Positions 1 to 9,766 of a stretch of 64,000 nt of DNA are shown piece after piece. The stretch is from Eurosta solidaginis (taxonomy: Eukaryota; Arthropoda; Insecta; Diptera; Tephritidae), in NCBI RefSeq assembly GCF_040869045.1, contig NC_090324.1, positions 56,821,346 through 56,885,345 on the forward strand, read 5' to 3'. Made by a program: the position numbers and the translations under genes. The notes beneath the pieces were generated by a model. The model was not told the origin of the DNA, did no database searches, and saw nothing but the letters and a program-made list of their open reading frames with translations. The stretch's first letter is position 1; every line of letters starts with the position of its first letter.

Positions 1-168
1 GTCGACATTGTAAGTTGGACTGACGCGCCTGAACTCGTGGACGCAGACTGCATAAGTCGTCACCGTCTTACTCTGCCCATGTTTGCTCTAAAACTAATAA
101 AACAGCCGGTTTCTCCATCGGCGTTGGTTGTCGGCAGTGCTAACTCTCGCGCCAGCCTATTGATCGGA
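1..168 (-). pseudogene. BEL/Pao protease-region fragment, reverse copy
   Basis: Reverse complement of roughly 10,712-10,867, the segment encoding the protease region of the Pao-type element there. It is read on the minus strand and contains the end of the ...LIDACSREL... stretch and the GCFIRFRGKHGQSKT segment. It stops abruptly near position 165, where a plus-strand integrase begins, so two BEL/Pao relics of opposite orientation are joined here. It is too short to be functional. The window edge cuts it. Confidence 0.7.
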
Positions 169-1442
169 AGAATGAAATCCTGTCACTCAACCCATACATC
201 GACAAAGATGATATTATCAGAACAGGGGGCGTCTAGGGGCCTCAAAAGACATGTCGTACAACGATTGTCATCCGATCATCTTTCCTTACAATTGCAGGCT
301 GTCTCGCCTTGCAGTCATGATGATTCATCATGATTCCCTTCATGGTGAGAACCAGCTCATGCTCCGCCTTATTCGAACCTAGTATTGGATTCCGAAGGTC
401 AAGACAATGATCAGAGCCATCATCCACAATTGCAAAACCTGCATTATTCACAGGAAGCAGGCGCAGTCCCAACTTATGGATACCCTTCCCTGCGAACTTT
501 TACTCGCGCGTTCACCAATACTGGGGTAGATTTCGCGGGGCCGTTCGACATCAAAAGCTACCGCGGTAGGGGATGTCGACTATCCAAAGGCTACGTATGC
601 ATTTTTGTTTGTTTCTCCACTAAGGCCATCTACCTAGAAGCCACTAGTGACCTAGCACCCCATGCTTCCTCGCAACCTTTTCGCGTTTTATCGCGAGAAG
701 GGGATGTCCGAAAAACATCTACTCCGACAATGGTACGAATTTTGTCGGAGCTTCCAGATCTCTACGATCGGAATTCAAAGCCTTCCTGGCAGAAAGCCGA
801 GACAAAACAGTCTCCAGGTATAGCCATCAAGCATTAACTTGGCATTTTATTCCCGCCGGCGCTCCACATATGGGCGGCCTGTGGGAAGCGGAAATGAAGA
901 GCTTCAAAAGCCACTTCAAAAAGTCGCTTCTCTCCATAAATATACCATGGAGGAATTCCAAACCCTTTTGTGCCGGATCGAGGCATGCCTAAATTCACGG
1001 CCTCTCAGCCCGGCGTCCAACGGACCTGAAGCCGCTAACCCCAGGACATTTCCTCACGGGCAGCCATCTTCTGGCGCCGCCAGAACCGGATGCGAACGAA
1101 AACCCTGCCTCCATGCTAAATAGATGGCAGAAGCTCAAGGCCCTCCATCAAACCTTCTTCCGGCGATGGAAAACCGAATATTTATCCGAACTTCAAAGAC
1201 AAGTGAAGTGGAAGCATCCCAAAGAAAATATAAAAGTGGGAGACCTCGCTGTCCTCAAAGAGGACAATTTATCTCCCAACGAGTGTAGGCTAGGTAGAGT
1301 CGGCAACGTACACCCCGGCAAAAATAACCGAGTACGTGTTGTCGACCTCAGAACCGAGAAGGGTCAAGTCAGACGACCTTTGGTCAAACTGATCCTTCTT
1401 CCCACGGAAACAGACTGTGAGAGGACCACGAGCTCCTCTTAA
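160..1442 (+). pseudogene. BEL/Pao pol 3' part: integrase and C-terminal DUF5641-type domain
   Basis: Degenerate integrase end of a BEL/Pao retrotransposon. Around 165-470 a different frame gives the zinc-binding region (NEILSLNPYIDKDD). Then come GVDFAGPFDIKS (first catalytic Asp, about 525), YSDNGTNFVG (second Asp, about 730) and HMGGLWEA (catalytic Glu, about 870). At 1113-1442 follows the RWKTEYLSELQ / VGDLAVLKEDN region of the C-terminal domain. These lie in at least three frames, so several frameshifts separate them. The closest relative in the window is the pol at 61.4-62.7 kb, which has the same motifs. An integrase inserts element cDNA into chromosomes; this copy cannot make one. Confidence 0.9.
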
Positions 1443-1900
1443 CAATCCCTCCGTTCTTCCACATACCTCCTTTCAAAAAAATCAACCTCGTCTTTACATT
1501 TTCCAAAAATCAACCCCAGCCCTCGTTCAGCCGGAACGAGGCCAACCAATAACCTAACGCAGACCAGATATCTGCTACAGAACCTAAAGATATTCGGCCC
1601 ATTATATTTTAAATTTTCAAAAACATCCCACAATTCACTCGCTCACCCCGAGCGAGGTCACCAGAAGAACTAATGCAGACACGCTATCTGCCAAAGAACA
1701 TAAAGGCCTTCGGCCTATTTTATTTACAATTTTCAAAACAAACCCAAATTTACTCGCTATCCCATAACGAGGACAACAGAAAACCCTACCGCAGAAGGGC
1801 GAACCGCTCTGCCACAGAAAACAGCTGCACTTGTTGCCGCGCAACGAGGCACATCGCAAGCCTACCGCGGATAAGAAAACTCATCTTCCCCCGATATTAG
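1443..1900 (+). repeat. Hairpin-containing tandem repeats in BEL 3' noncoding region
   Basis: Downstream of the pol end, about three degenerate units of roughly 117 bp alternate two inverted motifs: ctcgttc...gaacgag and gcaga...tctgc. Related units occur reverse-complemented at 13.6-14.0 kb and next to the BEL pol at 61.23-61.40 kb, always just 3' of the DUF5641-type coding end. They are therefore part of the element's 3' UTR or LTR and not host sequence. No gene is seen. Confidence 0.65.
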
Positions 1901-2641
1901 CAGGGTTAAATTCCTTATACTTTTAGAAATTTTAATGAAGCCAATTCGAATATTCTAGGACAGCGCTTGACTACTCAAAAATTCGAACGAAAACCCCCAC
2001 AACCTTCAAATAATTAAAAAAAAAAATCTAAGCATTCAGCTTCATAGCTCATTAATTTTGAGCGCAAAGAAAATATTTTAAATGTCACGCCTCAAAAGTG
2101 TCAACCCGTAAATTAATGCATCGTCCAAAAATGGACCGTAAACGTGAGGATTTTTTTGGCATAATCATTGACGATCCATATTTCCAAACTAAATTCATGG
2201 TTTGCGTATCATCGGGTGAGTGAAAGTGAAAGGACTTGGAAACTATCCCGATGTCCATAGCAAAAAGACAATATAGTCCCTTCCCGTCTTTTATGAATCT
2301 TAAAATTAACGGTGAAATATGAAACAGGGTTTTAAATTTGATGTTCACATTAAATTTCCCAAATAATAATTCAAATTTTTCCGAATTCGCTTTTTACACT
2401 TCACGTCCGCCTTTTTGGTTTGGACGCCAGTATAGCGAATGGTGGAAACTGATGGCAAACTGATGTAGGGGCATGAAACAAAATGGGCTGTGTAATTGGT
2501 AATAATTTAAACCTAGAAACAATTATTTATAAGTTTGTATGTTGTACTTTGCTTCGAATATTAAGTTAACTACAAATATATTGTAATACATAATCAATAT
2601 TATATATTTTTAGCAATCGCTTCAAGCAAAATTGTCACTAA
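1901..2641. other. AT-rich noncoding part of the inverted repeat
   Basis: No gene recognised. The stretch is present in reverse complement at about 12,840-13,590. Open frames such as 2,085-2,348 (minus) are conserved between arms, but I know no protein like them and the conservation follows from recent duplication. It ends with the TAA target duplication of the transposon that follows. Confidence 0.6.
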
Positions 2642-4440
2642 CGCCCCGATTCTAGTATGGTAACAACATTCTTCACCACGGTAACGAAATCAAGTGTCAA
2701 CTTTTACATCCTTTTGGTATTCTACCTGCGAAAGAAGCCGGATAATTTTTTACCCACAAAAGTAGGTGGTTACATCGAAATAACCACACAACAGCTGTTG
2801 TTCAGAAAAGGACAAAACTGAAAAATAAAGAATTGTAAGCGCAAATAAGTAAAGATAATAGTAAAAAAGTGTTGCCTCTTGCTATACATATTTGTTTACA
2901 TTATGTACTTTCACAGAATAAATTACAATATACCTATGTAGAAACCTAACATGCATAATATGCATATACACATCGTCCCGTTTATTCGTTAACCTCGTAT
3001 CTACAAGTGAAACATTTTCGGTAAAGCGAACACCATGTTTTCATTTGGGACCAAAATTCATCGAAAAAAAGAACCAAATTTTTGTTTTATTTTATTAGTA
3101 TAAAATACAAAATTTTAGGATGTTTCTATATAAAATTTGACTAAACATAGTGAAGACCTTTAATTCAAGCTGAACAAACAAATATAGGGCACGCAACCAA
3201 AAATGGTACTATATTTTGACATAGGATAAGTTTATGGCTTTCACCAACAAAACGTTGTGAACCTAGTTTTGGTCAAAAAGCTCTTTGTTCCAGCATTATG
3301 TCGTTGATTGCAATGAAATAAAATGTATAGTGCAGTTAGGTTTTAGTAAGAAACGGTTCAAAATTTGCGTTCTGGTGTTGCCGAACTATGTATGTGGAAA
3401 ACTCAGTAAATCATAAATGAAACTAGGCAATTTTGTTAGTGCTATTTTTACAGATGCTTACTTTTTCTCTTAGCGTTTAAACTTAATATCAGATTCTAGA
3501 TTCAGTAAGTGTGAGTTTAGATCCCAGGACTCAGGGATTCTGCTAGCACCTACGCGAATAATTTTATACAAAATATTTCGGAAGGAAATCAATCAAATCT
3601 CTTTTGCATTTGCTTCCTTCTGTCTTCGAGCTAAAATATTTCTTGTGCGAAGATACTTAGTTTTCAATTACCTTGTGTGGTTTAACACCACAATAGTCCT
3701 GGAATTCCTTGAACTCATTGAGCTGGGTGAGGAAGATTTAAATATCAAATTTCCAAACGAGAAGTAATGCATCGAATTTCTTTGTATAAGTTTTGAAAGT
3801 ATAAGTTTGAAAGTATACTAGGCGAGAAGAAATTTTTATTTTCATATATTTTACATAGTGTTGTATAATCGATCGAAATATCTAGCCGTTATTAATATTA
3901 TCATAAAACAAGAGTTTTTTTTTTGATTAGTCGGTTATTTCATCAACAATTAACGACAATGTGTTTGCCAACACTTTTCTTTTTAATGCCTGACTTAATT
4001 ATATCCTAGGTAAATGTTATTTTTCTGGTACATTTTACTGACTGAGCAATTTTTTATGGTGAGAGTTCCATTGAAGTAAATTCAAAATTATATGGGGGCT
4101 AACGAAAGTGTGGCGAATTTTTGGGAAATACTGTGAATTTTTACAAAAAAGAAAGAAAAGTACCAATCGTGGCTACTGCCTAAAAAGGACCAAAATTGAA
4201 GAAAAGGGACCAGCGAACCAAATGGGGTTGGAAGGGACCATTTTTGGTCCAAATTGACCAAAGTGGCAACCGTGAAAGCGAGAAGACTACCATTCAAATT
4301 TCTCCATAGACACTGGTGAGTTTCTTGGTGATGACAGCGTTACCACTTGGGCCAAAATCGCGAATAAAAGAACTGGTAACGATATTCGGTTACACAATGT
4401 TCTGGGAACTATTTTACCGGTAACGCTCAGAATCGAGGCG
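2642..4440. mobile_element. Non-autonomous DNA transposon with 3-bp TAA target duplication
   Basis: 1,799-bp insertion in the left arm. The ends form an imperfect terminal inverted repeat: it begins CGCCCCGATTCT and ends AGAATCGAGGCG. It is flanked by TAA at 2,639-2,641 and 4,441-4,443. The right arm has the uninterrupted site near 12,838, with a single TAA. Subterminal GGTAAC/GTTACC motifs recur on both sides (near 2,659, 2,682 and 4,340-4,425). No transposase is encoded. A 3-bp TWA duplication is typical of PIF/Harbinger elements, so that superfamily is my inference; the TIR alone does not prove it. Confidence 0.8.
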
Positions 4441-4443
4441 TAA

Positions 4444-4839
4444 AAAAGAAACAAATACATAAATGCTGGTAACATTATCCAGCATTTGGCACACACATGC
4501 AACAATTTCCTATAGCTTTCATATATGCATTTAATTACCTCACAACTATATATGCTAAACTTTCCGGAATCAAAGTTGCACTAATCCATATTTATATCTC
4601 CCACCTTAGTACCGCTGCCGCTGCCACCAACAATTTGTGGCATTTCAATATATGAAAAGTATTGGAAGATATATATTTTGAAAGGAATTGGGGTAATTCA
4701 GAATTTAATCACCTACGTGCTGAGGGTAGGTGGAAGATGAGAGCGTGTACATATACAAAGGCGAACCTATAGGACTATACGGGCATCTACATTAGTAGTA
4801 ATTCAAATTCAGACTCACCCTCTTTTTTTTCATTGATTA
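4444..4839. other. Noncoding part of the inverted repeat
   Basis: No gene seen. The sequence is matched in reverse complement by about 12,440-12,835 and sits between the transposon insertion and the ABCE1 fragment. Confidence 0.6.
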
Positions 4840-4990
4840 TTAGATCCATTTTTTTGAGAGAGAAGTGTAACTCTTTCCACCACCAGATAAATTGGGTACT
4901 TCCTGATCCATGATTTCATAAATCTTCATTGGTTTCATAACGTCCGCAATGAATTGTGGATGCACATAAGCGTCGCGTATTTTATAACAC
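4840..4990 (-). pseudogene. ABCE1: ABCE1 (pixie) exon fragment, left-arm copy
   Basis: Minus-strand reading [19 protein letters not shown]...[13 protein letters not shown] matches the part of the ribosome-recycling ATPase ABCE1 just before and at the first ABC signature motif LSGG. A splice-acceptor-like ...attag precedes the exon at 4,990. After LSGG the sequence loses the expected ELQRVALAL continuation: the bases look like it with an internal deletion. It then reads to a stop, so this is a dead fragment of about 45 codons out of about 600. ABCE1 is essential and normally single copy, and the same fragment is present at 12,299-12,439. Confidence 0.85.
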
Positions 4991-5270
4991 CTAATTTTAT
5001 TGATAGGAAATATGAAGTTTTCCATTGCACATATTCATTTCTGTAAATACGTTTATATCGTCTATGAAAGCTCAAACCACATATAAAAAGTTTTATACCA
5101 TAGATGGGCCTTAATACCAAAAAGTGGAGATAATCCCATAGCCCGGTAGTAAACCGATAGTCTTGGAGGCGATTTGATATAATCACTTCAAAAACTCAAA
5201 GAATACAACAAGAACAGTTGGTTGGAACTTTCACCGACGATATATATTTTAGACCACAAATTATACTAAC

Positions 5271-6190
5271 CGTAGGCTATTGTGCTTGACCTTGACATAC
5301 GTGTACGTGAATCATTCCACATGCGTGAAATGTCCTCTGTTTGCGATCCACTGACACGACCCTTTTTAGTCGTACCATCTTTCTGTTGCTATGTTGCAGA
5401 TAATTCGGTCGACAAACGTTTACGATTAGCTAAAACTGCGTTATTAAAATTGGTGTGCTGCTCCATGGACTTGCATTAACGCTTCAAAAAGTCCGTATCT
5501 AAATACTGTGACAGTGCTTTACGTTTTACCTGCCGCACCTCAATATTCATTCCACCCTTCAGCATTTTTATGTTTACCCCATGTTGTATGACGTGGGCTG
5601 TGAAATTCTGAATACTCTCGGTCAGGTCTACATTCAAGTTCTCTGTATGCTCAATTGTCCAACGCAGATACAGTTTCCTCCAAAGTTCCAGTGAGATTAG
5701 CGCCACACTAGGCCAAATAACATTTGAATTGGGTTAATATAACGGATTTAGCATATTTTTCAAAATATCTGGCCGATTTAAATATGACCATAGACTAGTC
5801 GTGCGTGTATGTACGTTCAGTTCGTGGCGTTCGCATTCGGAATCACATAAAAATGTTCCAAATTGCGATAAGTAACTATGTTCATACAATAAAATTAGCA
5901 TTTGTGAACTAAATTCAAAACTGCAAGGGAATTGCGTATATAATTGATAAATACAATCGAGTAACAGCACAAATGTGGCACCCGAATTTTTCGGACGAGT
6001 CTGTGCAGGAGTGTAGCATGCGTAGCGATGACGTGACGCAAATGGACGACCTGACTCCATTCGCACTCTATCAGCGCTTGTATTCCTCGCACAGTGCGAC
6101 AGTCAGGATTGAGGATAATTTGTACCAGGGAGGTCACAATCAATGTGGAATCTAAACCTTTGAATCCATGCACCAAACACCGGACTATCT
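5271..6190 (-). pseudogene. Myotubularin-related (MTMR9-like) 3' coding fragment
   Basis: The minus strand encodes the end of a myotubularin phosphatase-like domain. It starts at VHGFKGLDST and STLIVTSLVQIILNPDCRTV. After a 1-nt frameshift near 6,045 it continues with RPFASRHRYACYTP, FGTFLCDSECERHELNV and ELWRKLYLRW. The FGTFLC / TRTTSLWS / NPLY pattern fits MTMR9 best. Lesions are the frameshift, an in-frame TAA at 5,734-5,736 right after NPLY, and TAA at 5,476-5,478, where the right-arm copy reads KHEC. The exon ends at a donor-like GTTAGT (GTAAGT in the right arm). MTMR9 is a catalytically inactive partner of active myotubularins in phosphoinositide turnover. FAM91A1 and ABCE1 fragments flank it on the same strand. 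Confidence 0.85.
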
Positions 6191-6257
6191 TCCTAGTCTA
6201 TACATTGCGCAACTACACAAGCGGCATTTAGCGAACTTAGAACAAGACTAACAAGAC

Positions 6258-6800
6258 TTAACCCTTGTGGTTCTTGTGCTGGTTTTTTGATGCCGTGCTT
6301 GTTGTTGCAGTAGCTGTAGCATTTGAATTTGGCACATTTGTTTTGCTGCTTATAACGCCCGCGGTTGTTGTGACCGCTGATTTTGTTTTACTTTTGGGAT
6401 GTTTTAAACGTACTTGCAGCTCAAAAAATTCGCAACCAATATCGGGTACACCGGTATATAGTTAGACCGGTATAATGTTAGAAAACCACAGTTATGTTCT
6501 AAATCTAAGTAATTAGCCAGCTGTTGTACAGTTTTATGGTTAGACCATGTCCGCTGGCATGGATCATCACGATCGAACGGGAATGCCTCATAACGCAATT
6601 GACCAGGTTGCCGTCTGCCATAGCCTTGTATTAAAATGCAGATATTCTTCAATTGATCATTGAGATTATGGAAATCCTCAGTATTTAAAATGTTTGAATC
6701 GGAATGTAGTATATTCACAAGCAATTTGCCATACCCAAGAAAGATGCGTGGTAAAGTAAAGTTGAAGTCGCGTGTATTACCATCGCTGGAGAGATAACCA
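6258..6800 (-). pseudogene. FAM91A1: FAM91A1 middle fragment
   Basis: Minus-strand reading LPRIFLGYGKLLVNIL, then LKNICILIQGYGRR, EAFPFDRDDP and QQLANYLDLEHNCGFLTLY. It resembles the central part of FAM91A1, in which an ILIQGHG-type motif and a PFPFDE-type motif lead into a DLQHLCGYVTML-like segment. It is separated from the N-terminal fragment by about 150 bp that lack several hundred expected codons, so an internal part of the gene is missing. It ends in a stop at 6,258-6,260 after a low-complexity tail (AVTTTAG, ATATATTST) that I cannot assign. Only about 70 bp separate it from the MTMR9-like piece. Confidence 0.7.
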
Positions 6801-6939
6801 ATTGAACTACTATTTTTATCTTATTGCTTATCTTGCTGCGGCAATAAAAAATTATTTTAATTCAACGGCGTAATTTGAGGTAGCTCACGCGTTATTGTTT
6901 GCTCTAATTGATATTGTTAACATGTGGCGTGATATTTCA

Positions 6940-7882
6940 TCTCTGTACATGGGCTACCGCAGATGGGATCTGTACGTCGTGCAAAACCCAAAACGGCAAA
7001 GGAGGGAGGCGGCTTGTTTGACTGTACCCAAATCAACTTGCAACACATGCGCCAACCCTGCAATGGTCATATGCTCATCGGCGCTTACGAAGATTTTATA
7101 AAGTAGATTTTCAAGATAATCACCGCTAATGCGATCCACTACGAAATTACGCAGCGGCGGTATGCTGATACGCTCCTCACCTGATATGGATATATCCAAG
7201 TAAATCAAACCCATACGATATAATCTATGAACAACGCTATAATCACATTTACCCGCCGTGTGTGAGGCAAAATCTATTAGATCATCAATTAGGCTACGTT
7301 CAGGTGTAGTTACAAAACGTATATCCGCTTCCAGTACATAGCCCACTTCGATACGCCACCACGGTTCAATGCGTATACGCACAGGAAGGCGTGGCAAGAA
7401 ATCCAATGGATTTGGTTTGGCACTAAATGACCATGTACGCGTTATATGCGTTTTGAGTTCGCTTATCAGCGAAAGGTATTCATTACGTCCAATACCCAAT
7501 ACACGCAGACAATCAGCGGCTGTGCAATTTGGTAGCGTAGCATACGATTTATCATTGCGCAGCAATTGACTCAATAAATCGAGATAATAATTAAAGGCCG
7601 TTACGCGCAAGCCTTTCGTTATTATATCAGCCAAATGATAAGGAAATAACAGCAAACCATTGATGCTCTTCTGCACTAGTAATTCATAGTAGCGTTGCTC
7701 ATGACGGAATACTTTGGGCGCCAGATTGCCGCGGAATCGTAATTGATTATTGATACTGTAATTGAAAACATATAGCGCTGATTGTTATGCATCACCTGTT
7801 TCAGGTGTATTGGGACAGCAGCCCATGGAATGTTTTGTCGCACGCAATTTCCAATGTCGTCAGCCACCTTCTCCGGGGTCAT
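6940..7882 (-). pseudogene. FAM91A1: FAM91A1 N-terminal fragment
   Basis: Begins at a plausible ATG (7,882): MTPEKVADDIGN, then RQNIPWAAVPIHLKQ. A frameshift near 7,775 leads to FRHEQRYYELLVQ, LLLFPYHLADIITKGLRVT, NYYLDLLSQ, LPNCTAADCLRVLGIGRNEY, GDYLENLLYKIFVSADEH and LGTVKQAASLLCRFGF. This follows the conserved N-terminal domain of FAM91A1, a golgin- and TBC1D23-associated vesicle-tethering adaptor. Another small shift near 6,980 ends similarity. Without the rest of the protein (about 800 residues in the family) and with frameshifts it is a relic. The reading-frame conservation is otherwise very good, suggesting a fairly recent origin. Confidence 0.88.
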
Positions 7883-8110
7883 TTTTTTAAATTTTTTGTT
7901 TCATTAAACTCACTCTTTATGGGTTTTTTGTTATCTTACTTTACGTTGCGCACGTAACCTACGTTTTTATATTGTAAGTGTATTACAACTACATCGGTGC
8001 CAAATTTTTGGAAAAATACAAATTTTTGCTTTTATTTACTTTTGGAAATGTGGCCGAAAAATATCCATGACAAAATCTGCAAAGAAAAAGATAAAAAGCC
8101 ATTAGTGCAT
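7883..8110. other. Noncoding spacer upstream of FAM91A1 fragment
   Basis: AT-rich, with no recognisable gene. It could hold 5' UTR or promoter sequence brought along with the FAM91A1 start, but nothing specific is visible. Confidence 0.4.
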
Positions 8111-9640
8111 ACAATCAATGGGCATCGCAAAGGTGTGACAACTGACGGCGCGGCCGACGCCGCAGTGGGAGCACCCCTTTGCAATGCCGGTAACCTAAAA
8201 AGAAAAAATAAATCCGAAGAAAAACCAATCAATTCCGGTGTCCATGCCAACGTGTAGAATCGTCACCCCATCCATGCCAGTAACCTGAAAAGAAAGAAAA
8301 AATTAATTAATTAATAAATAAAATATATTAAATTATCACCTAATAAAATTTACTTACCAATTTTTTCTCGTCTACGCTCAGCGTACGCTACCCACGCGCC
8401 GTAAATTTCAAAAGAATGAAAATGAAGTAACGGAGAAGCGAAGCAGTGAATCAGTCGATTTTGCTTCCCGTTTGTTTCAATGCCATTGAAATTTACATTC
8501 TATACATATGTGTGTTTGAATGTTCACATTTTTCCTATACATATGTATGTTTGAATGTTCAACAAAAATTTGCAAGCAAAATCCATGTAAATGTGTAGAA
8601 ACATAGCTTATGATACTTGCCTTTTTCCTGTATTTCGAGCTATAAACACTCACGAGACTTTTGCCACAACGTCTTACTACCACAACAATTTTCCAGTGTA
8701 CCAAAAGTACTGCCGCCAAACAACCGATTTCGGCATGTCATCATTTACGTAAAACTTTTTATTGGCGTTCAAACTATTCAAAAAAAACTGAGAAAAAATA
8801 GCGCAGTAAATACTCACGTGCTCAGTTACTACATTTCTCTAATCAAAAAAATTCATTTCCTGTTTAAGTTATTCACAAATTTGTCAAAATTGACTGATTT
8901 GGTCAGTATCGCCTCCTAATATTAGTTGGGTGGGCTCGGCAATTCAATACTGTAATGCAGTATACGTTTTCAGTGCGAAAATACTGAAATATTGGTAGAA
9001 TCTAAGTTTTGGTAGCAGAAGTCGTAAAAGTAGTAGAAAATGAAAATGGATCAAAAAGGTAGGTCAATCTACCAATGCGGTAAAGCCCGTGCACTGACTG
9101 CCGATATACTTGTACCAACGTATGTACATATATATGCCGAGTTTTAAATGTACATTGTATTAGGGATGCATAAAAAGATGCAAACGGGTACCCAAAAACC
9201 CGTTTCTGGTAAATCGCTATCGGAGCCAAATACGCTTCGGGAACCGTGCCTTTTAATAAAGACCATCAATAAAACAGGACTACAAGCATACTTGGGGAAA
9301 AGTTGAACAAATAGTCGAAGGGCTATACAAAATAATGGTTCATTGGACAAATTTTTCTCCTCGTCCAAAACGAAAATTTTTTATTTTTTCTTTGTACAGC
9401 ATAAAATTTTGCTGACCAAATTTTTTTTTTCTGTGGCGGGCAGGAAAGTTGTTGGGTACCAACAACACAAATAACAACGACTGGAAAGATCCCACATTAT
9501 ACGCCCTCTACCCGGTTCGGTACCAAAATATGAGTACCAAGCAACTTAAATGTCCATTTTTCTGCAGCACTAGTATGCCTGACTAGCTGAAGCGCTACCG
9601 GATGACACAAAAATAAACAGAATAAGGCACTAAAGACCCA
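8110..9640. repeat. Dispersed repeat R, copy 1
   Basis: Aligns by eye with 20,605-22,150 and 33,285-34,605. Shared landmarks are gacgccgcagt[gt]ggagcacccc, ccacgcgccgta, an accgatttcggca box, atgaaaatgg[ag][tc]caaaaag followed by aatctaccaat, and a gtaaag...cgtgtactgg-like stretch. No protein motif, tRNA or long terminal repeat is evident, so the repeat class is unknown. Copy 1 is the most diverged; copies 2 and 3 are closely alike because they lie in the A/B duplication. Confidence 0.7.
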
Positions 9641-9766
9641 GGCACATAACGTGCGGGGAAAGAGGCCACGCACATAACGTACGCGAGATGAATATATTCT
9701 CGTAGGCATTTAGACATGTTTTCACCCTACTCACGCGCGAAATTTCAAAAGCAACCAATAATATAA
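9641..9766. other. Junction between repeat R and a Pao element
   Basis: Short unassigned stretch before the gag coding region. A 5' LTR cannot be delimited here. Confidence 0.3.

Larger units (their letters stand above)
1269..5490 (+). repeat. Left arm of a large inverted repeat
   Basis: Matches the reverse complement of 11,789-14,208 with high identity. The match covers the BEL coding end and 3' UTR (1,269-1,900), an AT-rich noncoding part (1,900-2,638), sequence 4,444-4,840, the ABCE1 exon (4,840-4,990) and the end of the MTMR9-like exon (5,271-5,490). Translated shadows of the arms (for example 2,085-2,348 against 13,128-13,391) differ at only a handful of residues. The arm differs from its partner by scattered substitutions and by the 1.8-kb element at 2,642-4,440, so the two arms are separate, aged sequences. 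Confidence 0.9.

Noticed and set aside
2085..2348. Conserved open frame in both inverted-repeat arms (87 codons)
   Set aside because: Conservation is explained by recent duplication, there is no known domain, and the C-terminus differs between arms through an indel.
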